Source: Candidatus Portnoyibacteriota bacterium (GTDB taxonomy: Bacteria; Patescibacteriota; Minisyncoccia; RBG-13-40-8-A; JAUWHN01). From it: a stretch of DNA of 26,828 bases. Numbering within the stretch: position 1 is the first letter of the stretch; every line of letters begins with the position of its first letter. The notes under the pieces are model-generated. The model saw only the letters and a list, made by a program, of their open reading frames with translations, did not search any database and was not told the origin of the DNA. Where the stretch lies: positions 1 to 26,828 of the forward strand of contig JAUWHN010000023.1 of NCBI GenBank assembly GCA_030605865.1, given 5' to 3'. A program made the translations under genes and the position numbers. This document shows positions 7,878 through 13,801 of the stretch, piece after piece.

Positions 7878-9090
7878 ACAAAGAAAATACTCTTTAGTCC
7901 CAATTATAATAATCATAACCGTTGCAGTATTTGCAGTTGGTTTTTATTTTGGTGAAAAGCAACAGCCCAAACCAACCCCTTCAGATACTATAATTATTAA
8001 TAGAGAATTGGGTCAGTCCGAGGTAGTTGATTTCAGCCTTTTCTGGCAAGTTTTAAAGAGAATAGAAGAAAATTATGTTGATAAAGAAGACATTGATTAT
8101 AAAGAAATTCTTTATGGAGCAATATCAGGAATGGCTGAATCTTTGCAGGATCCTTATACAGTATATATGAAGCCGGAAAAGACAGAATCTTTTTTGGAAA
8201 GCGTAGAAACCGGTGGGAGCTTTGAAGGAGTGGGCATAGAGATAGGAATTAAAGGGGGGATGCTTACGGTAGTTGCTCCCTTAGAAGGGACGCCGGCAAT
8301 GAGAGCCGGCATTAAAGCAGGAGATAAAATTCTTGAAATAGATGACACTTCTACTGGCGATCTGCTTTTAGAAGAGGCAGTTAGTTTAATCAGAGGAGAA
8401 AAAGGAACAGAGGTTGTTTTAACAATTTCTCGAAGAAGCCTTAAAGAACCAAAAGAAATAAGTATTGTTAGAGATGTTATTCGTATTCCAGTAATGAAAT
8501 GGGAGTTGAAAGATAGCGATATTGCTTACATCAAGATTTATCATTTCACTGCAAATTTACCAGAGAAGTTTGAGAGTGTGGTTGATGGAGCGCTTAAATC
8601 TAACGCTGAAAAGATTATTCTTGATTTGCGTAATAACCCCGGTGGTTATTTAGAGGTATCCATAGAAATAGCCAGTTGGTTTATTCCCAAAGGAGAAGTA
8701 GTGGCTATTGAAGACTGGGGAGATGAAAAAACCCAGGGAAAGCATAGAAGCGGGGGATATAAAGAGTTCCAAAATTTTCCAGTAGTAGTTTTAATTAACC
8801 AAGGTTCAGCTTCAGCATCAGAAATTATAGCAGGAGCTCTAAGAGACATTAGAGAAGCAACACTAATAGGCGAGAAAAGTTTTGGTAAAGGCTCTGTTCA
8901 AAGTTTAGAGAAATTTAGAGATAGTTCATCTTTGAAAATTACAGTAGCTAAGTGGCTTACGCCTTCGGGTGTGGATATTTCAGAGGAAGGATTAACTCCT
9001 GATATTGAAATTGAGTTGACCGAAGAAGATTATGATGCTGATAGAGATCCGCAGTTGAATAAAGCAATAGAAATATTAAATAATTTGTGA
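7867..9090 (+). CDS. S41 family C-terminal processing peptidase (CtpA/CtpB-like)
   Basis: A 407-residue serine protease with one N-terminal membrane anchor (about 11-28) and the bulk outside the membrane. After a helical lead comes a PDZ domain (about 118-190, starting FEGVGIEIG), then the protease core with LDLRNNPGGYL, the nucleophile motif GSASASEI (Ser316 as likely nucleophile) and SFGKGSVQ with the catalytic lysine (Lys341). The ending LTPSGVDISEEGLTPDIEIE is typical. Such enzymes trim envelope proteins and in some bacteria start signalling by regulated proteolysis. It overlaps the glycosyltransferase by 11 bases. All key residues are present; the substrate is unknown. Confidence 0.95.
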   Translation: MLNKQRKYSLVPIIIIITVAVFAVGFYFGEKQQPKPTPSDTIIINRELGQSEVVDFSLFWQVLKRIEENYVDKEDIDYKEILYGAISGMAESLQDPYTVYMKPEKTESFLESVETGGSFEGVGIEIGIKGGMLTVVAPLEGTPAMRAGIKAGDKILEIDDTSTGDLLLEEAVSLIRGEKGTEVVLTISRRSLKEPKEISIVRDVIRIPVMKWELKDSDIAYIKIYHFTANLPEKFESVVDGALKSNAEKIILDLRNNPGGYLEVSIEIASWFIPKGEVVAIEDWGDEKTQGKHRSGGYKEFQNFPVVVLINQGSASASEIIAGALRDIREATLIGEKSFGKGSVQSLEKFRDSSSLKITVAKWLTPSGVDISEEGLTPDIEIELTEEDYDADRDPQLNKAIEILNNL

Positions 9091-9101
9091 TACAATATAA
9101 T
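9088..9101 (+). promoter_or_regulatory. Promoter for rplI (extended -10)
   Basis: TGATACAAT (9088-9096) is an extended -10 that overlaps the stop codon of the protease gene, and a second perfect TATAAT lies at 9096-9101. Either would start RNA at about 9103-9108, so the rplI mRNA would carry a leader of about four bases or none. I see no good -35. Internal promoter inferred from motif alone. Confidence 0.5.
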
Positions 9102-9106
9102 TGAAC

Positions 9107-9565
9107 ATGAAAATAATTCTTCTTAAAGATATAAAAAACTTAGGCAAGAAAGGTGATGTTAAAGAGGTAGCTGATGGCTATGCTCGGAATTTTCTATTAC
9201 CTAAAAGTTTAGTCAAAATTGTCACTAAAAAAGCCTTGAAAGAACTTGAGAAAGAAAAAGAATTAGAAGCTAAAAAAGCCGAGAAAGAACTTAAAGCCAT
9301 TCAGGAAGTCGTTTCTCAAATTGATGGTCAAGAAATAGGGATTTCAATGAAACTCAAAGAAAATGGGGAAATTTATGGTTCTGTAACCCCCTATAAAATT
9401 AGTCAAGCCTTAAAAAAGAAAGGATTTGATATAAAAAAGACCCAAATAAGTTTAAAAGAACCCATTAAAAAATTAGGAGAATACCCAATAACAGTTAATT
9501 TTGATCATGGGTTAGAGGCAGAGGTTAAAGCAATTGTTGTAGAAGAAGTTAAGCAGAAATCCTAA
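9107..9565 (+). CDS. rplI: 50S ribosomal protein bL9
   Basis: bL9 binds 23S rRNA near the L1 stalk and helps keep the reading frame. The 152-residue protein opens MKIILLKDIKNLGKKGDVKE and continues VADGYARNFLLPK, the family signature, followed by the long charged linker helix (about 45-75) and a C-terminal RNA-binding domain with GEIYGSVTPYKISQAL. A TTG at 9101 lies in the same frame, but the family begins exactly at the ATG at 9107. No ribosome binding site precedes it and the probable transcription start is at or next to the ATG, so translation may be leaderless. Its presence argues against those CPR groups reported to lack bL9. Confidence 0.96.
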   Translation: MKIILLKDIKNLGKKGDVKEVADGYARNFLLPKSLVKIVTKKALKELEKEKELEAKKAEKELKAIQEVVSQIDGQEIGISMKLKENGEIYGSVTPYKISQALKKKGFDIKKTQISLKEPIKKLGEYPITVNFDHGLEAEVKAIVVEEVKQKS

Positions 9566-9582
9566 CAGTTAAATTTTATATT

Positions 9583-11235
9583 ATGGCTAAATATATTTTC
9601 GTTGTCGGTGGAGTAATGTCAGGAATTGGAAAAGGAATTACCACCTCTTCTATTGGCGTCATCCTTCAGAATAAAGGCTTTAAGGTAACTGCGATTAAAA
9701 TTGATCCTTATATAAACGTTGATGCCGGTACCATGAACCCCGTTGAACACGGGGAAGTTTTTGTAACAGATGATGGAGTAGAATGCGATCAAGATATAGG
9801 AAGCTACGAAAGATTTTTAAATAGAGACATCTATTCGGATAATTATATGACCACTGGCATGGTTTATGAAACGGTAATTAAAAGAGAACGTAATTTAGAA
9901 TATGACGGTCGGTGCGTAGAAGTGGTTCCTCATATTCCCGATGAAATTATTCGACGAATCAGAAAAGTTACTAAAAATTCAAAAGCTGATTTTATAATGA
10001 TAGAAATCGGGGGTACTGTAGGCGAGTATCAAAACCTCCTTTTCTTAGAAGCAGCTCGAATGCTCCATTTAAGACATCCCCAAGATGTCTTATTTATTTT
10101 GGTAAGTTATCTTCCTGTTCCTAAAATGATTGGCGAAATGAAGACTAAGCCTACTCAATATGCGGTTAGAACCTTGAATTCAGCCGGCATTCAGCCCGAT
10201 ATTATTATTGCTCGCAGTCAGGTTCCTTTAGACGAGCCAAGAAAAAGAAAGATTTCATTATTTTGCAATATTGATAAAGATGATGTGATTTCTGCTCCTG
10301 ACATCGATTTTATTTATGAGGTTCCTATAAATTTTGAAAAAGATAATTTAGGACAGAGAATTTTAAGCAAAACTAATCTTCGCTCAAGAAAAAAGGGAAA
10401 GGGATTAAAAAGATGGAATAATCTAATGAAGACGATTAAAAATCCAAAAGAGGAGTTAAATATAGGGATTGTAGGAAAATATTTTGACACCGGAGATTTC
10501 ACTTTAGCAGATTCTTATATTTCAGTTATAGAGGCCATTAAACATGCTTGCTGGCATCATGGGCAGGCTCCGGTGATTCATTGGTTAAGTTCCGAAAAAT
10601 ATCACCTAGCCAAAGGCGAGGCAAGAAAAAATCTTAAAAAAGACCTTGGGAATTTAGATGGGGTGATTGTTCCCGGAGGATTTGGCACCAGGGGCACAGA
10701 GGGGAAGATTAAGGCAATTGAATGGGCCAGAAGAAATAAAATGCCCTTTTTAGGGCTTTGTTATGGGATGCAATTAGCAGTAATAGAATGGGCTAGAAAT
10801 GTTTGCAAATTAAAAGGTGCTCATACCACAGAAATAAATCGAAGGACCAAGTATCCGGTCATTGATGTTTTACCAGAGCAAAAAATTAATATCCGAGAAA
10901 AAAACTTTGGGGCTACCATGAGACTGGGGGCTTATCCATGTCAATTAGTTAAAGGAACGCGAAGCTATAAAGCCTATAAGAAAACTAATATTTCTGAACG
11001 TCACCGCCATCGCTATGAATTAAATAATAAATTCAGGAAAGAGCTCGAAGACAAAGGAATGGTAATGGCTGGGATTAATCCGGAACGAGACCTTGTTGAA
11101 ATTATAGAAATAAAAAAGCACCCATTTTTTGTGGGCACCCAATTCCATCCAGAATTCAAATCCCGACCATTAAATCCTCATTCGTTGTTTCGGGAATTTA
11201 TAAAAGCCTGTATTACTTCTTCGAGATCACATTAA
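9583..11235 (+). CDS. pyrG: CTP synthase
   Basis: PyrG makes CTP from UTP, ATP and glutamine. The 550-residue enzyme has the synthetase domain (about 1-268) with GGVMSGIGKGITTSSIG, KIDPYINVDAGTM and GEVFVTDDG, and a class I glutamine amidotransferase domain (about 290-545) with the nucleophile in LGLCYGMQLA (Cys393) and the His/Glu pair in QFHPEF (His522, Glu524). It sits 17 bases after rplI with no ribosome binding site. Its last 23 bases overlap the end of rpmA on the other strand. The C-terminus (SLFREFIKAC) is as expected, so the overlap is not a readthrough artefact. Confidence 0.98.
   Translation: MAKYIFVVGGVMSGIGKGITTSSIGVILQNKGFKVTAIKIDPYINVDAGTMNPVEHGEVFVTDDGVECDQDIGSYERFLNRDIYSDNYMTTGMVYETVIKRERNLEYDGRCVEVVPHIPDEIIRRIRKVTKNSKADFIMIEIGGTVGEYQNLLFLEAARMLHLRHPQDVLFILVSYLPVPKMIGEMKTKPTQYAVRTLNSAGIQPDIIIARSQVPLDEPRKRKISLFCNIDKDDVISAPDIDFIYEVPINFEKDNLGQRILSKTNLRSRKKGKGLKRWNNLMKTIKNPKEELNIGIVGKYFDTGDFTLADSYISVIEAIKHACWHHGQAPVIHWLSSEKYHLAKGEARKNLKKDLGNLDGVIVPGGFGTRGTEGKIKAIEWARRNKMPFLGLCYGMQLAVIEWARNVCKLKGAHTTEINRRTKYPVIDVLPEQKINIREKNFGATMRLGAYPCQLVKGTRSYKAYKKTNISERHRHRYELNNKFRKELEDKGMVMAGINPERDLVEIIEIKKHPFFVGTQFHPEFKSRPLNPHSLFREFIKACITSSRSH
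11112..11138 (-). terminator. Probable rpmA terminator inside pyrG
   Basis: On the minus strand GTGCCCA pairs with TGGGTGC (two G-T pairs, 7-base loop) and is followed at once by six T and then ATTTC. This is a good intrinsic terminator about 75 bases beyond the rpmA stop codon, and it lies wholly within pyrG, in the codons for KKHPFFVGT. No room for a terminator exists between the two overlapping genes. Confidence 0.6.
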
Positions 11236-11494
11236 CCATCTTGGCCTTTCTTGAATTTCCATCAAATTTCTTTTTGTGAATAGTTCGAAACTGAATAACG
11301 CCTTCTTTAATAGCGTATAATGTATCATCATTGCCCCGGCGGACATTTTCGCCGGGGATAAATTTTGTTCCTCGCTGGCGGATAATAACACTACCCGGTT
11401 TCGCAAATTGTCCGCCGAATAATTTAACTCCTAAATATTTTGGTTGAGAATCCCGACCTAATTTTGTTGAGCCAGCGCTCTTAGTCTTCGCCAT
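11213..11494 (-). CDS. rpmA: 50S ribosomal protein bL27
   Basis: bL27 reaches towards the peptidyl transferase centre. The 93-residue protein shows the expected order: MAKTKSAGSTKLGRDSQPKY, LGVKLFGGQ, then SVIIRQRGTKFIPGENVRRG and DDTLYA. No Firmicutes-type cleavable leader precedes the MAKTKSAG start. It stands alone, without the usual rplU and obg neighbours, and follows the nuclease gene. The start has no ribosome binding site; a strong promoter would place the mRNA 5' end at or one base before the ATG. The 3' end overlaps pyrG by 23 bases in convergent orientation. The stretch for PGENVRRG uses GC-rich arginine codons unlike the rest and forms an 8-base-pair palindrome. Confidence 0.97.
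   Translation of the reverse strand: MAKTKSAGSTKLGRDSQPKYLGVKLFGGQFAKPGSVIIRQRGTKFIPGENVRRGNDDTLYAIKEGVIQFRTIHKKKFDGNSRKAKMVNVISKK
11334..11357 (+). terminator. Possible pyrG terminator inside rpmA
   Basis: CCCCGGCG (11334-11341) and CGCCGGGG (11350-11357) form a perfect 8-base-pair stem with an 8-base loop. On the plus strand it is followed by ATAAATTTTGTT, a weak U-tract, about 100 bases past the pyrG stop. It lies in rpmA codons for PGENVRRG, where rare CGC and CGG codons create the pairing. It may stop pyrG transcripts, or be another palindromic element; the tract is poor. Confidence 0.35.
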
Positions 11495-11501
11495 ATATTT
11501 T

Positions 11502-11530
11502 ATCTTACCATAAGTTTAAAATTTTATCAA
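11502..11530 (-). promoter_or_regulatory. Strong rpmA promoter giving a leaderless mRNA
   Basis: On the minus strand: -35 TTGATA (11530-11525), a 17-base spacer, and an extended -10 TGG-TAAGAT (hexamer 11507-11502). Only seven bases separate the -10 from the ATG at 11494, so RNA would begin at the start codon or one base before it. The -35 overlaps the stop codon of the nuclease gene. Confidence 0.7.
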
Positions 11531-12705
11531 GACTTTTCCCTTTTTTTCTTTTTAACACTCGCCTTTAAGATTTTATATTCTTTATCTATTTTTTTAGCTT
11601 TTTCTATTTGTTTGCGGATGGAATAGGAAAGGGTTTTAATTAAGTTTTTTAATTTTATACTGTCAACTGCTAAAACATCTTGCCATTTGCCCAGGGGTTC
11701 TAAAATTTCTTTTATTTTTTCTAATTCGTATTCATAACGAGTCAGGGATAGGCGAGTGATATAACCAATGTCACCGAATATCCGCTCCAATTTTTCTTTA
11801 TCAAGATAATTGTTTATTATTTGTTTTAATTCAATTAATCTTTTGTTATTTTTCTGATTATTTTTTTTCAACTCCAAAAACTCCTCGATTATTTTATTAA
11901 TTTGTTCACTGTTCACTGTTCGCTGTTCACTGTATTTATGCTTCCACATGGGGCATAAATTTTTATATCCACACCAGCCGCAAAGAGCCGAAGGAATTGG
12001 CTTGAAATCGCTTTTTTCAATTTCAGCTAACCTTTCCCAGATTTGTTCTTGAATATCATTTAATTGTTCTTTTGTTCTTCTGGTGCTAATAGTTTCTTGA
12101 TGTTTTAGATAATAAAAGGTTAATTTAATCTTTTCTAACCCTTGCTCAACAAATTTGGGCCAGCGATTTATTAGGCCTAAACAATATAAAGAAAGCTGAA
12201 GGCTGTTATCTATATCTTGCTGGGACGGAAGCCGCTTAGTGGTCTTATAATCAATAATTTCTATACCATCTGCAGTTTTATCAATTCTGTCAATAATCCC
12301 TCTTAAAAGGCATTTTTCAGGGGGTTTTTCCAGGAGGACTTCGAAGCGGGTTTCGATGTCTATGACCGTAGATTTATCTTTAATTTTTAAGTAGTGATTA
12401 TAGTAATTTCTTAATATTTTAATTGCTTCGGAAAAATAAATCATATCTTCCTGTTCGTCTAAAAATATATTTTCTTCTTTTTCGGGCCAAATATCTTTTA
12501 AATAGTTCAGCAGCTCATCAAGAGTAGGGGAGATCGGTTGGGTTGAATGGAAATACTGCAGAGTTTTGTGAATTTTATTGCCAAAAATTGCCTCTTTTGA
12601 TTTAGGGGCTTTTATTTTATCTATCTGCTGAAATTTATATTTCAATGGACACTGTTTAAAAGTATCCAGAGCAGAGTATGATGTTTTGATGATTTCTGGC
12701 TCCAT
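11527..12705 (-). CDS. PD-(D/E)XK nuclease with Cas4/AddB-like iron-sulfur cysteines
   Basis: A 392-residue protein of the RecB-type nuclease family (PDDEXK_1). Active-site residues are His46 (FGNKIHKTL), Asp139 (GIIDRID), Asp152 and Lys154 (IIDYKTTK), then QLSLYCLG; the 13-residue spacing between the two Asp equals that in RecB. Cysteines 19, 242, 245 and 251 (QCP ... CGWCGYKNLC) match the C-Xn-C-X2-C-X5-C pattern that holds a 4Fe-4S cluster in Cas4 and AddB. There is no helicase domain. About 140 residues follow the cluster, lysine-rich and helical, which I do not recognise. A heptanucleotide tandem repeat encodes residues around 257-268. It starts one base after the stop of the Xer gene, so the two are one transcript. 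DNA end-processing or repair is likely; a CRISPR role has no support here. Confidence 0.85.
   Translation of the reverse strand: MEPEIIKTSYSALDTFKQCPLKYKFQQIDKIKAPKSKEAIFGNKIHKTLQYFHSTQPISPTLDELLNYLKDIWPEKEENIFLDEQEDMIYFSEAIKILRNYYNHYLKIKDKSTVIDIETRFEVLLEKPPEKCLLRGIIDRIDKTADGIEIIDYKTTKRLPSQQDIDNSLQLSLYCLGLINRWPKFVEQGLEKIKLTFYYLKHQETISTRRTKEQLNDIQEQIWERLAEIEKSDFKPIPSALCGWCGYKNLCPMWKHKYSEQRTVNSEQINKIIEEFLELKKNNQKNNKRLIELKQIINNYLDKEKLERIFGDIGYITRLSLTRYEYELEKIKEILEPLGKWQDVLAVDSIKLKNLIKTLSYSIRKQIEKAKKIDKEYKILKASVKKKKREKS
11903..11933. repeat. Heptanucleotide tandem repeat, four units
   Basis: Four units of TGTTCAC (one is TGTTCGC) plus three bases, on the minus strand (ACAGTGA)n, inside the nuclease gene just after the iron-sulfur cysteines. 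Seven is not a multiple of three, so gain or loss of one unit would shift the frame and remove the C-terminal region while leaving the nuclease core. Confidence 0.85.
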
Positions 12706-12706
12706 A

Positions 12707-13675
12707 TTATTCTTTTAACTTTTTACCGCTGTGGAATTTGCGGTGGATGTCGCGGAGGCGTTTGTTGGTGACATGAGTATAAATTTGGGTTGTGGCAACA
12801 CTTTGGTGGCCAAGAATTTCTTGAATAGTTCTTAAATCTGCTCCCTGACTTAATAAATCCGTTGCCAGAGTATGGCGTAAAACATGGGGCGTCACTCGTA
12901 TAGGCAAGCCAGCTAATTTCGAATACTTTCCTACCATTCTTTCTATCGATCTGACGGTTAATCGAATAGGGAAGTGGTTGCTATCTTTTCTACGTTTATA
13001 ATTAATAAATAATGCCTTATCATCATCATTTCTTGTTTCTAAATACTTTTTTAACCATCTCACGGTCCTTTCTGAGAAAAAAATAGTTCGGGTACGACCT
13101 CCCTTGCCAGTAATACTTAATTCTAAGTCTTTAGTATCCGATTTAATTTTAATTTGATCTCTGTCCAAGGCTACCAATTCAGCTATTCGCAAACCAGTAG
13201 AGAATAGGGTCTCCAAAATAGCCCTGTCCCTCCGTCCAATATTGTGCGACGTATCTGGTGTAAGGAGTAGTTTTTCTAGTTGATCAAGGGTTAAAGACCT
13301 AACGCTTTGACCGCTTTTATCTTTTGCTAATTTTATCTTGTCAGCCGGCAGGGCCTGAATATCTCTATCAGTAAAAAAAGTAAGAAGATTTCTTAAGGCA
13401 ATTAAATAATAGTTTTGAGTTTTCTTTTTCAAAGTTTTTTTATTTTTATCTGAAATAGGGTAACGAGCCAAAAAAACTCTGTATTGCCAGATATGGTCAG
13501 AAGTCAATTCATGGGGTCTTAAACTCTCATTTTTAGTCATTTTTAGCCATTTAAGGAATTTATTGAGGTATCTGGCATAGTTTTCCTGGGTTTTATTAGC
13601 AGCTCCTCTCTCGATTTCTAAATATTCTAAGAAGCCGGAAATATGGTTTATTATTGGTTTGTTAGATTTTTCCAT
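12707..13675 (-). CDS. xerC: Xer-type tyrosine recombinase (XerC/XerD-like)
   Basis: Tyrosine recombinases of this type resolve chromosome dimers at dif before division; some act in mobile elements. The 322-residue protein has an N-terminal SAM-like core-binding domain (about 8-105, starting FLEYLEIERGAANKTQ) and a catalytic domain with all residues present: Arg163 (STGLRIAEL), Lys191 (TGKGGRTR), His264 and Arg267 (TPHVLRHTLATDLL), His290 (LGHQSV) and the nucleophile Tyr299 (IYTHV). It resembles the housekeeping XerC/D type; many CPR genomes have a single such gene. The ATG gives the expected N-terminus although no ribosome binding site precedes it. It has its own strong promoter and is followed directly by the nuclease gene. 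No dif site is visible in the window. Confidence 0.92.
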   Translation of the reverse strand: MEKSNKPIINHISGFLEYLEIERGAANKTQENYARYLNKFLKWLKMTKNESLRPHELTSDHIWQYRVFLARYPISDKNKKTLKKKTQNYYLIALRNLLTFFTDRDIQALPADKIKLAKDKSGQSVRSLTLDQLEKLLLTPDTSHNIGRRDRAILETLFSTGLRIAELVALDRDQIKIKSDTKDLELSITGKGGRTRTIFFSERTVRWLKKYLETRNDDDKALFINYKRRKDSNHFPIRLTVRSIERMVGKYSKLAGLPIRVTPHVLRHTLATDLLSQGADLRTIQEILGHQSVATTQIYTHVTNKRLRDIHRKFHSGKKLKE

Positions 13676-13721
13676 ATATTTTAAGTCGATTAACTACGAT
13701 TGTGCGGCCTTTCATACTTAT

Positions 13722-13751
13722 ATAATAACCGGTCTTTTAAGACCGTGTCAA
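13722..13751 (-). promoter_or_regulatory. Strong sigma70-type promoter for xerC
   Basis: On the minus strand a perfect -35 TTGACA (13751-13746) is followed after 18 bases by TATTAT (13727-13722); TTATTA with a 17-base spacer is the alternative. RNA would start near 13715, giving a leader of about 40 bases before the xer ATG. Confidence 0.75.
13730..13745. promoter_or_regulatory. Palindromic candidate operator in the xerC promoter spacer
   Basis: CGGTCTT-TT-AAGACCG, two 7-base arms around two bases, occupies almost exactly the space between the -35 and -10 elements. A protein bound here would compete with RNA polymerase. The binding protein is unknown; the sequence does not match LexA or CIRCE operators that I know. 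Confidence 0.5.
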
Positions 13752-13770
13752 CCCTTATCCCCCGTTTTTC

Positions 13771-13779
13771 TGTGGATAA
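13771..13779 (-). promoter_or_regulatory. DnaA box
   Basis: TTATCCACA on the minus strand is a perfect consensus DnaA box, 20 bases upstream of the xerC -35. A degraded TTATCCCCC lies at 13755-13763 in the opposite orientation. It could couple the xer gene to replication. A single perfect box is not enough to call an origin. Confidence 0.5.
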
Positions 13780-13801
13780 AAATAAAAATGGTTAAACTTT
13801 T

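Larger units (their letters stand above)
13676..13801 (-). promoter_or_regulatory. Regulatory region between the M23 and xer genes
   Basis: This 126-base gap holds, in minus-strand order, an A/T-only stem (ATAAAAA...TTTTTAT) followed by T-rich sequence that could weakly end the M23 transcript, a perfect DnaA box, a second TTATCC in the opposite direction, the xer promoter with a palindrome in its spacer, and a 40-base leader. It is the longest gene-free stretch of the window. Confidence 0.6.

Noticed and set aside
8281..8320. GCCGGC...GCCGGC hairpin in the S41 peptidase gene
   Set aside because: It codes for the conserved PDZ stretch PAMRAGIKAGD; no added residues compared with the family.
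9736..9755. CCCCGT...ACGGGG hairpin in pyrG
   Set aside because: It codes for the conserved PyrG stretch NPVEHGEV, so it is not an insertion and probably arises from codon choice.
11527..12705. CRISPR-associated Cas4
   Set aside because: The cysteine pattern is shared with AddB-type nucleases, and no CRISPR array or other cas gene is in the window.
13676..13801. Replication origin (DnaA box next to AT-rich DNA)
   Set aside because: Only one perfect DnaA box and one poor copy, no dnaA or dnaN nearby and no strand change of genes at this point.
13676..13801. dif site next to the Xer gene
   Set aside because: No pair of 11-base arms resembling known dif consensus sequences around a 6-base centre could be found here or in the other gaps.
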